Counted from the first letter of the stretch, positions 11,775 to 22,329 are shown. The stretch is 64,000 nucleotides of DNA from Glycine soja (GCF_004193775.1 NC_041006.1:30619102-30683101), one strand, 5' to 3'. Program-made: numbers and translations. The notes: generated from the letters alone by a model not told the origin.

Positions 11775-12595
11775 GTTGTTAGTCCTGACAACAGAATATT
11801 GGCTTGTGCTTGTAGAGAAAGTTTTTGAACCAGAGTTTAATCTTTCAGAGGTCTTTGGAAACATATTTTGCGTAACCAAACTCTCCTTAATCACCTTCTT
11901 AAGTTCCTCTTAGCAATTACTTAGACAACCACCAGCTGAAGGTTGTGGTCTTTGAAACCCCTTTGGATTACTTTGTTCCCCAAATGGATTAGCCTGCGTT
12001 CTACCAATCATCTTTGTTTCAATTCTGTCTCTTTCAGGTTTCATAGTCTATTTTCTCCTAAAAGAAGCTGAATGTGGTGAAGCCTCTTCTTGCAACTTGC
12101 AAATCATGATTAGAGAATCTTGCAGACCAAGAGCTCATTTTGCAATACCTTCTGCAATATCTTCAGACTTTTCATCACACATAATATCTCTATAAGATGA
12201 TGGATCGATGAGATTTCCATCACATCCTTTTGGGACCTTATTCTCTTCTTTGTATCTTTTGTTCATCAAGGACAAGGATGTCTCCAAGTTTTCACCCGTC
12301 TTCTGGATTCTTGTCTTGTCCTTCACTTTGTGAGAACGAGTCCTATATTTCCTGATTGTCCCACATTCTACTACTCCTTTTGGATCATCACATCTCAGAA
12401 ATGATGTATACATGACTGAGTCCCATTCTCTGGCCCCATTCTTAATGGTTTTGTTGACTGTTTTGGTTTGGAGGTTTTGGACCTTTGCACAAATAGGGTT
12501 CATGGACCCCTTCTGACCCCTATTTGGAAAATTACAACACCTAGAAAGCTTTACTTGTGTCAAAATTACATGTTTGGTGAAGTGTCATGACCAAG

Positions 12596-12775
12596 TTATG
12601 CTCTTTCATTGTCTCCAAAGCCAAATATATGTCCCCTACTAGTGATCAACACAGTGTGGTACAAGCCAGTGCTAATTTGGGAAACATGGTGAGCTCTCAA
12701 GGTATCTAAGATTCTAGGTTTCAATACTTTATCATATACCCTTCTATCCAGGAATCTGAGGTTGCCAAATCCCAT
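12596..12775 (-). pseudogene. RCC1-repeat protein fragment
   Basis: The minus strand reads RRVYDKVLKPRILDTLRAHH and then VSQISTGLYHTVLITSRGHI-FGFGDNERA. This fits an RCC1-type beta-propeller blade (G-x-H-x3-x-T-x2-G-x-x-x-x-F/W-G). It is a third captured host fragment in the nested CACTA, abutting the Ulp1-like gene at about 12780 in opposite orientation. Without the other blades the parent gene cannot be named. Confidence 0.65.
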
Positions 12776-12784
12776 TGAGCCAAA

Positions 12785-14644
12785 GCCATACCCTGGACGT
12801 GTCCGTGCTGCTGGAGCCGGTGCTACCATCAAGCAATACTTTGGATCGGCTCCACGGACGTCCCGTAGCTCTTCCTCCCTGCCTCCTGAAGAATTGCAAC
12901 AACTGACCCAGCAAATCAGGGACCAGCTAGAGGAGTCCATCACAGAAAAAGTGACGCAGCAGCTCATGGCATCGTTCAGCCAAATGCAGTCACAGATTCA
13001 GTCCCAGATGCAATCTCAGGGACTTGCACTGCCTCACGAGCCTCTGGTTGGTCCCTCAGGTCCTTGAGTAAGCACAAAGGGGAGTTGTGTTGATCCCTCG
13101 GGAAACGATCCTGAGACGGGTGACTCAGATAGGTGCGGCTTGTACATCAAAGCAGATGTTGCCCGCCTGGTTACCTTGGAGAGAGTTTATGAGGGATCCA
13201 CTATTGTTCATAACACTCCTTTGTTGCCTGGCCAAGTAAAGGTGGGTGTGGAGGAGGTTACAGATGCAGATGCTCCAGTTCCTGTACCCACTGATGAGGT
13301 TTCTTTAGTGAGGCAGGAAATCCACACCTTCCTTGCTTTGCCGACACATCTGGTCAAGTCTTTATCACAGCAGGTACTTTTCTCTTACTATATGTTTCTT
13401 CTTTTTGAATTAATTCATTCAACGTGCCTCAAATTAGGCCATTTAACTTTGTTTCATGAACAGGCAGCTGTGTCTCTGGCAAAACCACCTCAAAAGCCCA
13501 ATTTGGAGGTTGATGATCCACTTTATCTGATGACATTGACCATCCCAGAGCTTTTCTTGAGGCCTTACCAGGTTATATGGGATGTCACCGTGTTCGGGGT
13601 CTTTAATCCAGACTTCCCTCTCTACATAAAGCACGAAGACCTCTCCGAAATCACACACGGTGGTCAATGTCTCAGCATATCAGTGTTACAGTTGTGGATT
13701 CTGTAAGTTATTTTAGATTACTTTTAATTACCTAAGTTATTGTTTTCAATTCATAAATATTTAACTTTGACTTAACATAAACAGGCATCTGACTGAAACA
13801 AGTATGCGAGTGGGGAATTCTGATATCTATGGATTCCTCGAGCCATAGTCCATTCAGAGGTCTGGGCAATCGCAGTTTGAGACTGAAAGTTACATAAAGA
13901 GTTGGATGCAGAGTTCAAAATGCAATGTCTATCTTGGAGCCTACATGAATGGGTAAGTCACACAAAATAACTGAATTTAATTAATGTTTACTAATATACT
14001 AACTCATATTCATCCCCACTACAGCGGACACTGGCAGATGGTGGTCATTGTGCCCAACGAACACCTAGTTGTCTGGTTTTGTTCATTGCATAACAGACCA
14101 GACAACTACCTTAAGGGGATAATTAACATGTCAGTATTCTTTTCAATGCATTTGCATTGAAATACCTCAACAACACCACTTTTTAATTGTTACTCGCATG
14201 GAACAGTGCTTTAAAAGGTCTTGATGATGCTCCACAACCTAAATCAAAGGATCCTGCTAGGTGGATTGTCGTCAAGGTACGTCATTTACATAAAACTTCC
14301 ACTTATATATATTTCTTATGTGTCTGTACACTAATTGTTTAATTAATATCCAAATTTCATTATGTATTCAGTGTAATAGACAAAAAGGAAGTACTGAGTG
14401 CGGCTACTATGTCATGCACTGGATGTCCACCATCATTTTAGGAAGTTTTAGGAATAACTGTGAAGCGGTACGTTTATTTCAAACAAATTCGATTTTTTTA
14501 TAATTTGTATTACATTATTAACTTATTATCATTTATTTCATCATGCAGTATTTTAACGATCCTAGACCATTGGAGCCAGAGAGATTAAAGGCATTGCGGA
14601 TCCAGTGGGCACAATATTATCTCCGAGTTAGAGATCAGACCTAG
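12785..14644 (+). pseudogene. CACTA-borne Ulp1-like cysteine protease gene, broken
   Basis: Seven exons fit GT/AG borders, mostly intact: 12785-13373 (GRVRAAGAGATIKQYFG, PPEELQQLTQQIRDQLEESI), 13464-13702 (FPLYIKHEDLSEITHGGQCL), 13785-13952, 14025-about 14131 (GHWQMVVIVPNEHLVVWFCS, LHNRPDNYLKGIIN), about 14209-14277, 14372-14468 (CNRQKGSTECGYYVMHWMS) and 14549-14644. The C-terminal half is a C48/Ulp1-type SUMO protease fold with visible His (GHW), Gln and Cys (QKGSTEC) positions. Such genes are common passengers of plant CACTA elements. In-frame TGA (13065-13067) and TAG (after GFLEP in exon 3) codons and a damaged donor after exon 4 make it a pseudogene. The upstream exons of the copy at 49.5-52.4 kb are replaced here by host fragments. 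Confidence 0.8.
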
Positions 14645-14889
14645 GATTTAGGGACATTAAGTTTAGCTTAGTTTACTTTGGTTTAACATTTTTGACATTT
14701 TCTATGTAATTTGAACATTGAATACATTTGTTGATCGTTGTTTATGATAAATCAATTATTCAATGTTTATTATGATTAAAACTACTTCAAAGCAGAATAA
14801 AATGTTTAGTTGTTGTGAATTGGGTTTGAAATTGCATTTTACAGGTACAATTTTGTGTTTATTGTAACAACAAAAAGTTTATATAAAAA

Positions 14890-15490
14890 AAAACTTCAAA
14901 ACAACATCGATTATTAACAAAAACCGATGTTAATATAGTAAACAACATCGGTTATTTACAAAAACCGATGTCAACATGAACCTTAACATCGGTTATGTAA
15001 ATAACCGCTATTAATATACAAACATTGACATCGGTTATTTATACATAACCGATGTTAACGTTTGTATATTAACATTGGTTATTTATAAATAACCGATGTT
15101 AAGGTACAAAGGTTAACATCGGTTATTTATAAATAACCGATGTTATATACAAAGAACTACAACAAATAAGTGTATGCATCATGAACATTGGCATCAGTTT
15201 TCTAGTGAAACCGATGTTAATATATTACATTAACATCGGTTTTACTAGAAAACCGATGTGAATCTATACCATTAACATTGGTTTTACTAGAAAACCGATG
15301 TCAAGGTTCATCATGCATACACTTATTTTGCTGTAGTTTTTTGTGTTTAACATCAGGTATTTAGAAAACCAATGTTATCGTTTTTATGTTAACATCGATT
15401 TTGAAAAACCGATGTTAACAATAATACATTCAACATCGATACTTTCAATATCGATTTTAAAATCAATGTAGAATGCCATAAATAACCGAT
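14890..15490. repeat. Right subterminal inverted repeats of the nested CACTA
   Basis: A dense series of AACATCGGTTATTTA / TAAATAACCGATGTT hairpin units runs through this stretch, for example 15005-15060 and 15085-15145. A variant TTTTACTAGAAAACCGATG lies at 15235-15305. It ends at the terminus at 15515. Confidence 0.85.
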
Positions 15491-16108
15491 GTTGAAAGTG
15501 TATTTTCTAATAGTGCATGTTGTTTCTCAAATAAAATTTTTTATGTCAAATAAATTAATAGTTTGCCTGCTTAATGTGCTTATGAAAGTGTAATTCATGC
15601 TGAAATTCATTCATTGTTATCTGAATTATTAATCTTTGAGGATGCGAATATGTTTTTTTAACCAATTTTGGAAGCTGTTGGATACAATATATTGCATTAT
15701 CGTTGCTTATTTCAATTTCTTTTCATTGTTTTTAATCTTAGATGTTTCTTGTTGTTCAGGTTGTTCTCCAGTCTGAAACTATTCAGGAGTTGACAAAAAC
15801 ATCTGAAGCACTAGCCTTGCTGCAGGAGGAGGCATCTGAGTTACGGAAACTAGCCAATACTTAGAAAATTGAAAATGTAAAATTTTTCCTATTCAATTCA
15901 TAATTATAGATTTATTATCTGTTTCTTTTTCAATACTTTAGCACCAGTACATTTAATTTTTCTCTGTTTATATTTTTTTTTAGTTTCTGAGGTGTTTGTT
16001 GTAGCCCTTATGGTACGTTTGTTTCTTTGATTTTTGTTGTTTTGGTTAATTTTCATCATATTAACATACAATGTCTTCTACTGCTTTTCTTTTTGAGTAT
16101 TGGATTAG

Positions 16109-16246
16109 GAACATGCAGAACCGGTCTAGGTTCGAAGCCAAGAGTGGTTCTTCTGGTATCCTTGTGGATTATTTTGATAGCCTTGTGAAGTTGCCTGCTA
16201 TAGTCGTGCAGAAGGCGGAGAAGTATACTTTGACGATCGTAGCTTG
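16109..16246 (+). pseudogene. Unrecognised captured exon (46 codons)
   Basis: An open stretch with a clean acceptor (GATTAG|GAAC) and donor (CTTG|GTAAG) encodes MQNRSRFEAKSGSSGILVDY, then FDSLVKLPAIVVQKAEKYTL and TIVA. GC content is higher than the flanks, as for a real exon. I do not recognise the family. It lies between the NUA and NPH3-like fragments on the same strand and is probably another captured host exon. Confidence 0.5.
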
Positions 16247-17350
16247 GTAAGTTGTTTGAGATCCATGATTACTTGATTTTTGTTTGTTTCTCTTTGCAAT
16301 GGTCTGTTGTGACAAATGAAAAAAAAATTATACTACTAGTGGTTTCTAGCATGTGTGTATGTTAATATAACTTGGCTGTGATATAGGGATGATGTAAGTC
16401 GTCTTGTTCGGATATAAAGACTTAGAACCAAAGATATAACACAGAGAGTGAAAATGAAGAACTACTAGCAGGTACATTTTAGCTGCTGTGAGGTGCATGG
16501 TGGCTGATCTTTGTTTTGGTCAGCCAATGCATTAGTTAATTAAAAGTATAGTAAACTTCCCTGTGGGGCTCGGAGGATGTTCCAAATTGTTTCCTTCTCT
16601 TACATCAACGAGTATGTCTAAATAAGTACCTACATAGCTAACTAAGGATCATTTAATACCTTCTTAAGAGGATAATACATCATTGTAATAATAAAAGCAT
16701 AAACAAATGATTTAATTCCTTTTTGTGCATAGTTGGAAGCTATAAATGCATAAATCTTTGAGATCTGGAAGTTCATTGTCACTTTGAACCTTTCTGTAAT
16801 GTTTAATTCCTTTGTTTTTTTTCTCTCCATGAAATGGAACATGCACTGGATTTTGATTTGCATGGTTAATCTTGTAATAATAAAAGTTTAAACGAATGAT
16901 TTAGAACTTATTGACAAAGTGGTTGCATAACTTTACTATGTTTCCAGTTCCAGGTCCTAAAATGAGAAAGTTGCCCAACTATGTTAAGTTGGGTCATAAG
17001 TTTATGAAATAAGTTAAATGAAAACACCCCTTCCTAGAATGAATTGTAGTAGAATAAATTGAACATGTCCATGCATTATTACTCATGAGTTGTAGTAGAA
17101 TAAATTGAATAGGTTCCAGCCATGGTCAAATCAAGGTGTGTTGTTGTGCTTAATTAGCTGCGAAGTTAGTTAACATATTTTTTTGTATCATTCTTTGTGT
17201 GAGGGGAATGGATTCTGACCTTAAGTGTAGTATCTTGACCTTTACTTTATGGGATCTGTAGTAGCATTAAAGTTGTAGTGTTCAGAATTTGTGCAGGCTT
17301 TCAAGTAGAGGTTTTTCTTGATCATTGGGGATAGATCACAATAAGTAGAT

Positions 17351-17409
17351 ATGAAGTTCATGAAACTTGGAACAAGGCCAGATACTTTCTGCAATGAACA
17401 AGCTACCAG
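17351..17409 (+). pseudogene. BTB/POZ NPH3-family first-exon fragment
   Basis: The reading MKFMKLGTRPDTFCNEQATR ends at a splice donor (CCAG|GTATT). Plant NPH3/RPT2/NPY-family proteins (phototropin-signalling CUL3 adaptors) commonly begin MKFMKLGSRPDTFYTEEAxR. This is therefore the first coding exon of such a gene with its start codon kept. The BTB domain itself and all later exons are absent. TFY is changed to TFC. Confidence 0.72.
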
Positions 17410-18066
17410 GTATTTATACTTACTAACTGAGTAATGTAGTTCAATGAGAACTACATTACTAAGTTAGTAATTGTGCTTTATATTTTTGTGGTGCTTTCTT
17501 TGCAAATTTTCTTTTGCTTTATATTCCTATTTTGTTAGTTGTGAAATTATTGCATTATTAGATAGCAATAATGGTGTACTAGCCAGTGCAATCATAGTAA
17601 TGGTCTCCATATGCAGTTGTTCTCTATGTCTCCTAATAAGTTTTTATATTCTAAAATTAAAAATCAAATTAGATTTGTGTGATTTGGTCACTTAATTTTT
17701 TACTCAATCAAGTTCTTCTATTTTTAAAATTAAATAAATTTATATTGTGACATGTTTTTTTTTAAATGGTTAAGCCTATCCTTTTTATAAATAGGCTAAA
17801 AGCTAGGTTAAGCCAAACTTAATAGTTTATGCAAGTCAAGTCGTGAGTCCATGGTAGACATTCTCATAGTAATCTTTGCAACTGCACAAAGTGTTCGAGA
17901 TGCTCTCATTATAAACTGGAATCCTACCTATGATTACTATGAGAAGCTGAATGTTAAGCAGGCATATTACCTTTCGATGGAATTTTTGTAGGTTGGGTGC
18001 TACCATAATTATTTGAATAGCTTGGAACATTTCTGGCATCTAATGGTTGTTTCCATTTATTTTTCT

Positions 18067-18246
18067 TGTTAGAATATATTTAGCATATATTCTCTTATTA
18101 TTTGTATATACCTTTATTTAGCTAGTCAATATTCGTTACCATATTTTCAGCCATTAGTTAGCTAATTTGTAGCCTATCTTGGCGCTTGTATCTTGTATAT
18201 ATTACTCTGATTTGTAATGCAATAAACACGAAATCAATTTCCTTCA
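18067..18246 (+). repeat. Left LTR of the Copia element
   Basis: 180 bp, TG...CA. It matches the right LTR except at two positions (TATACC/TATATC and TTAGTT/TTATTT). An AATGCAATAAA signal lies near its 3' end. Confidence 0.93.
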
Positions 18247-18249
18247 TGT

Positions 18250-21200
18250 AATTCGTCCTCCAGCTCAGTCTCAATGGCCACAGTGGCAGCCAAATTGGGG
18301 AGGATAGACCATTCCACCATGTCCATTCCCTGCCTATTCTTGGCAGCCACGACCCAATTACACGGCCCAACGACCACCTGCTGGGCCTGGCTTGCTTGGG
18401 CCCAAACCTCAAGCCTTCAATGTTATGACTCCATCTACTGCTAGTTACACGCCAACTGATATTGAGGTCGCTATGCATGCTCTATCTTTCTCTCAACCTG
18501 ATGGAAACCACTACATGGATACCTGCACCACATCTCACATGACGGCGGATGCAGGTATTCTGTCGTCTTATTTCAATTCAAGCACTAAAAATCATAACAT
18601 TGTTGTTGGCAATGGTCATTTAATTCCGGTTGTCGATCACGGTAGCACTAATTTACCCCCACCGCATCCTCCCTTTGTTCTTCAAAGTGTGTTACATGCT
18701 CCCAAACTCATTAAAAATCTGATCTCTATTCGTAAATTTACCACTGACAACATGGTTTCTATTTCCTTTTATCCTTTTGGTTTTTCGGTCAATGATTTAC
18801 AGACGGGGACCCGACTAATGAGATGTGACAGTGTTGGGGACTTATATCCACTCTTCTCAAATTCTCAAGCCACATCACCCAAACATTCAGCTTTTACTAC
18901 TATGTCTCATGATATTTGGCATAATCGCTTAGGTCATTCTGGCGATACTATTATCAATTCTCTTCGTCGTAATAAATTTATTGATTGTAATAAGGCTTGT
19001 AAGACTTTTTGCTCATCTTGTCCTCTTGGCAAACATGCTAAACTTCCTTTTTATGATTCTTTATCATACATTTTTCTACCGTTTGATATTATTCATAGTG
19101 ATCTTTGGACTTCTCCAATTGCCAACTCTTCCGGGCACCGTTATTATGTTCTTTTTCTTGATGACTATAGTAAATTTCTTTGGACTTTTCTGATTGCAAA
19201 GAAATTGCAGGTAAAACAATTATTCATATCTTTCCATGCTTTAGTCAAAACTCAATTTGAACGTAATATAAAATCTTTTCAATGTGACAATGGCACGAAA
19301 TATATTAATGGCACTCTTGAGTAGTTCTTTGATCATCATGGCTTAGTCTTTCGTCTTTCTTGTCCTCACACATCGTCCCAAAATGGTAAAGCCGAAAGAC
19401 ACATAAAATCCATCAATAATATCATTCGGACCATTCTAGCTCATGCTTCTATGCCACTGTCCTTTTGGCATCATGCTTTATCTATGGCGACATATCTTCT
19501 TAATATCCTTCCTTCGAAGGTCTTAGATTATTTATCACCAACACAAATCCTTTATCAAAGTAACCCTTCTTACTCGGATTTGCGTGTTTTTTGTTGTTTA
19601 TGTTTTCCATTGTTTCCCTCCACTACTATAAACAAATTACAAGAACGGTCTTCCCCTTGTGCCTATCTTGGTCCGGCTCCAAACCATCGTGGTTCAAAAT
19701 GCTATGATATGTCTAGTGGAAAGATAATAATTTGTCGTCATGTGCGTTTTGTTGAAACCGAATTTCCTTTTTCAAAATTCCACAAAACCACTCCTACAAA
19801 TTATGATTTTCTGAGTGATAATATTGATCCATCAATCATGCATGTTATTTCTCAGAATTTAGCACCACAAAATCCACAACCTGACCCAACTTCTCATGTT
19901 ACTCAGTCTCGGCCCACTCCTCATGTAGCACCAACGTTGCAGCAGCCCCCTCCAACTTCTTCTCCTATCTTGGCCTCACCCACCTCACGTGGCCCAGTCC
20001 CAGCCTCAACACCTAACCCCATGCTGCACTGCATGACAACTCGTTCTATGAGTGGCATTCATAAGCCAAATCCTAAGTACTCTACCAATTGTCACGCGAC
20101 CACCACTAAGGACATTTCTCCTATTCCAAAAAATCCTGTTAGTGCACTTCGTGACCCAAATTGGAATCGTGCAATGTCAGATGAATTTACTGCTTTAATT
20201 GATAATAAGACTTGGGAATTAGTGCCTAAGCCACCGGATGTGAATGTTATTCGTTCTATGTGGGTTTTGCGCCATAAATATAAATCTGATGGTTCTTTTG
20301 AGCGTTATAAGGCTCGTCTTGTAGGAGATGGGAAAACACAAGCGCAAGGTGTTGATTGTGATGAGACGTTTAGCCCCATGGTTAAACCTGCTACCATAAG
20401 AGCAGTTCTCAGTATTGCTGTCTCTAAATCTTGGCCTATCCATCAAATGGTTGTCAAGAATGCTTTTTTACATGGTCATCTTAATGAAACAGTTTATATG
20501 CATCAGCCAATGGGTTTTCGAGACAAAAATCATCCAAATCATGTTTGCCTCTTAAAGAAATCTTTATATGGTTTGAAACAGGCTCTTCACGCTTGGTATC
20601 AAAGGTTTGCTGATTTTGTTGCTACCATTGGGTTCTCTCACAGTAAGTCAGATCACTCTTTATTTATTTACAAGAATGGTTCTGACACTGCTTATATTTT
20701 GTTGTATGTGGATGACATTATACTTACGGCTTCATCTGATTGTCTTCGTAAGTCTTTTATGACTCTTTTGGGTTCTGAGTTTGCTATGAAGGACTTAGGC
20801 CCCCTGAGTTTCTTTCTGGGTATTGCTGTTACTCGTCATGCCCATGGTCTATTTTTTATCTCAGAAACAATATGCTACAAAAATTATTGAACGTGCCGGC
20901 ATGTTTAACTGCAGTTCATGTCCTACTCCCGTTGACACTAAGTCCAAGCTTAGTGCCACCGGCGATGCTCCTTTTAACGATCCAACCAAATACCGCAGTC
21001 TTGCAGAGACTCTTCAATATCTTACTTTCACTCGGCCTGATATATCTTATGCCGTGCAGCATATTTGTCTTCATATGCATGCTCCGACAAATGAGCATAT
21101 GAGTGCTCTCAAACGTATCATACGCTACCTTCAGGGTACTTTATCCCATGGTTTGCATTTGTACAAATCCACCATTGATAGACTAATCTCTTATATAGAT

Positions 21201-21674
21201 GCTGATTGGGGTGGGTGTCCTGACACCCGTCGTTCCACTTCTGGGTATTGTGTTTTCCTCGGAGATAATCTGATATCTTGGTCTTCCAAACGACAGCCTA
21301 TTCTCTCCAACAGCAATGCAGAGGCGAAATACAGGGGTGTGGCTAATGTTGTTTCTGATTCCTGCTGGATCAGAAACCTGCTTCTAGAGTTGCATTGTCC
21401 CATTGAAAAGGCTACTCTAGTTTACTGTGACAATGTGAGTGTGATATACTTATCCGGCAATCTTGTTCAACATCAACGCACCAAACACATTGAGATGGAT
21501 ATTCACTTCATTCGTGAGAAAGTGGCTCGTGGCGAAGTCTGTGTGCTTCATGTGTCGTCCCGTTACCAAATTGTTGATATTTTCACAAAAGGGCTTCCGC
21601 GCGTTCTATTTAATGATTTCAGGGACAGTCTAAGCATACGAGAGCCTCCCGCTTCGACTGAGGGGGAGTGTTAG
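18250..21674 (+). pseudogene. Copia gag-pol remnant
   Basis: The reading begins in the gag tail (QWPQWQPNWGG). Protease follows with MDTCTTSHMT at 18515-18541, where Gly of the DTG catalytic triad is Cys. Integrase has the WHNRLGH zinc motif near 18920, HSDLW, and CDNGT near 19283; an in-frame TAG lies at 19322-19324. The reading resumes through SQNGKAERHIKS. Reverse transcriptase has YVDD at 20705-20716, but the upstream catalytic Asp in the QLDVKNAFLHG motif is Val (20450-20452). A frameshift near 20830-20880 leads to RNase H (DADWGGCPDTRRSTSGYC, CDNVS, TKHIEMD). The product would be inactive at three enzymatic steps. Confidence 0.9.
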
Positions 21675-21848
21675 AATATATTTAGCATATATTCTCTTAT
21701 TATTTGTATATATCTTTATTTAGCTAGTCAATATTCGTTACCATATTTTCAGCCATTATTTAGCTAATTTGTAGCCTATCTTGGCGCTTGTATCTTGTAT
21801 ATATTACTCTGATTTGTAATGCAATAAACACGAAATCAATTTCCTTCA
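21669..21848 (+). repeat. Right LTR of the Copia element
   Basis: 180 bp, preceded by the GAGGGGGAG purine tract and followed by the TTTCT target duplication. The polyprotein stop codon lies just inside it (21672-21674). Confidence 0.93.
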
Positions 21849-22117
21849 TTTCTATCTTGCAGGGTAGAGCACTATTAAATGCAATAGGAAATCTAGAGTT
21901 AACTGCTCCCTATGTTGAGGCTTTGAGCAAGCTTGGGCATAAATTAGAAAATATGGCATACCAGGTGTGAATTCCCTATTGTATCTCTTCTTTCTCATTT
22001 TTAATTCTATAATGTGGAATGTTCCACTGCTCTTTAATAATTAATATCCGATTGATGGTTCTTTAAAAAAATGTTAGATTAATAGTTTATTAGTATAATT
22101 TTTATTTAATACAAAAT

Positions 22118-22300
22118 AAACTATGCTTAGAAGAAGTGTGGAGATATATTGCACGTGAGCAATGAGAAATTTATTATGATAGGTGCACCAAAGATTCTTC
22201 TGACTTTATGAGAGATGAAAGATATAGGAAACGTCCCATTTTAATTGCAGCTTATGTGGGAAGCTATGGAGCGTATTTGGCTGATGGCTTTGAATATGTG
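22118..22300 (+). pseudogene. HMT: Homocysteine S-methyltransferase (HMT) exon fragment
   Basis: The reading IYYDRCTKDSSDFMRDERYR and then KRPILIAAYVGSYGAYLADG with FEYV matches the N-terminal half of plant HMT. HMT transfers a methyl group from S-methylmethionine to homocysteine to make methionine; the GSYGAYLADGSEY segment is diagnostic. The preceding LRRSVEI-type helix is present but frameshifted with a stop (22125-22170). A TGAG follows FEYV where a donor is expected. The zinc-binding Cys motifs of the C-terminal part are absent. It is the last captured fragment before the right subterminal repeats. Confidence 0.8.
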
Positions 22301-22329
22301 TGAGTGAACAAAACCAATTATGTCTAAAA

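Larger units (their letters stand above)
9264..12563 (-). pseudogene. TRM/LONGIFOLIA-like (DUF3741 motif) gene fragment, split by a solo LTR
   Basis: The minus strand reads a basic low-complexity region (12563-12135), then SGSKTFSTSTSQYSVVRTNN up to 11780. After the solo LTR at 10127-11774 is removed, the frame continues directly with LFDPSFSAIAPKMERPPSLI and IFKLMGLEEAPSKSF, and on to 9264 with stops and frame changes. LIxKLMGLEexPS is the conserved motif of plant TON1-recruiting-motif (TRM) / DUF3741 proteins, which organise cortical microtubules. The family placement rests on this one motif plus the basic composition. The TSD-exact frame continuity across the LTR supports one former exon. 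At least one in-frame stop lies between 12135 and 11780. Confidence 0.6.
7481..15515. mobile_element. Second CACTA element (8035 bp) nested in the NUA fragment intron
   Basis: The left terminus is CACTACTAAAAAAAAGG at 7481. The right end, read on the complement, starts CACTATTAGAAAATAC and finishes at 15515. Target duplication CAT occurs at 7478-7480 and 15516-15518. Both ends carry dense inverted repeats on the theme TTAACATCGGTTATTT / AAATAACCGATGTTAA. Inside are a Ulp1-type protease pseudogene (12785-14644), fragments of a glycosyltransferase, a TRM-like protein and an RCC1-like protein, and a solo LTR. The TNP2 transposase found in the related element at 48584 is missing, so this copy is non-autonomous and itself a Pack-CACTA. 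Confidence 0.88.
5933..15877 (+). pseudogene. NUA: Nuclear pore anchor (NUA/TPR-like) fragment, five exons, split by a CACTA insertion
   Basis: NUA is the plant TPR/Mlp homologue, a coiled-coil protein of the nuclear-pore basket involved in mRNA export and SUMO homeostasis. Five exons are visible: 5933-6012 (VVAELQKAKD...EKWKEETHANKAH), 6093-6167 (YKSIAEVNADALKEIEKAH), 6255-6440 (LESKLKSLREKMLEIENKS...ITNLKEEILTKS), 6520-6622 (SQISAMEI...GLKENLDREHQKW, NYERQ) and 15760-15877 (VVLQSETIQELTKTSEALAL, LLQEEASELRKLANT). Most have AG/GT borders. In-frame stops occur after QKAKD, MEI and LANT, and two donor sites look damaged, so no functional product is expected. The last two exons are separated by an intron holding the 8-kb CACTA at 7481-15515. 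The fragment covers only a small internal slice of a protein of roughly 2000 residues. Confidence 0.85.
18067..21848 (+). mobile_element. Ty1/Copia retrotransposon (3782 bp), target duplication TTTCT
   Basis: Two 180-bp LTRs (18067-18246 and 21669-21848) start TGTTAGAATA and end TTTCCTTCA; I count two differences between them. TTTCT flanks the element at 18062-18066 and 21849-21853. A polypurine tract GAGGGGGAG precedes the right LTR. No tRNA primer-binding site is recognisable after the left LTR, and the internal region opens inside gag, so most of gag is gone. The order protease, integrase, reverse transcriptase, RNase H is that of Copia. Confidence 0.93.
17872..21964 (+). pseudogene. Alpha-glucan phosphorylase fragment, two exons, intron invaded by Copia
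   Basis: Exon one (17872-17991) reads FATAQSVRDALIINWNPTYD and YYEKLNVKQAYYLSMEFL. Exon two (21863-21964) reads GRALLNAIGNLELTAPYVEA and LSKLGHKLENMAYQ. These are adjacent in the N-terminal domain of plant alpha-1,4-glucan phosphorylase, which releases glucose-1-phosphate from starch and maltodextrins. The final codon of exon one, Gln in the family (MEFLQ|GRAL), is TAG here, while the GT donor remains. The rest of the roughly 850-970-residue enzyme, including the pyridoxal-phosphate lysine, is missing. The intron holds a complete Copia insertion (18067-21848). Confidence 0.88.

Noticed and set aside
7499..15490. Regularly spaced repeats resembling a CRISPR-like array
   Set aside because: The units are palindromic in both orientations, unevenly spaced and confined to CACTA ends. 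This is plant nuclear DNA with subterminal transposon repeats.
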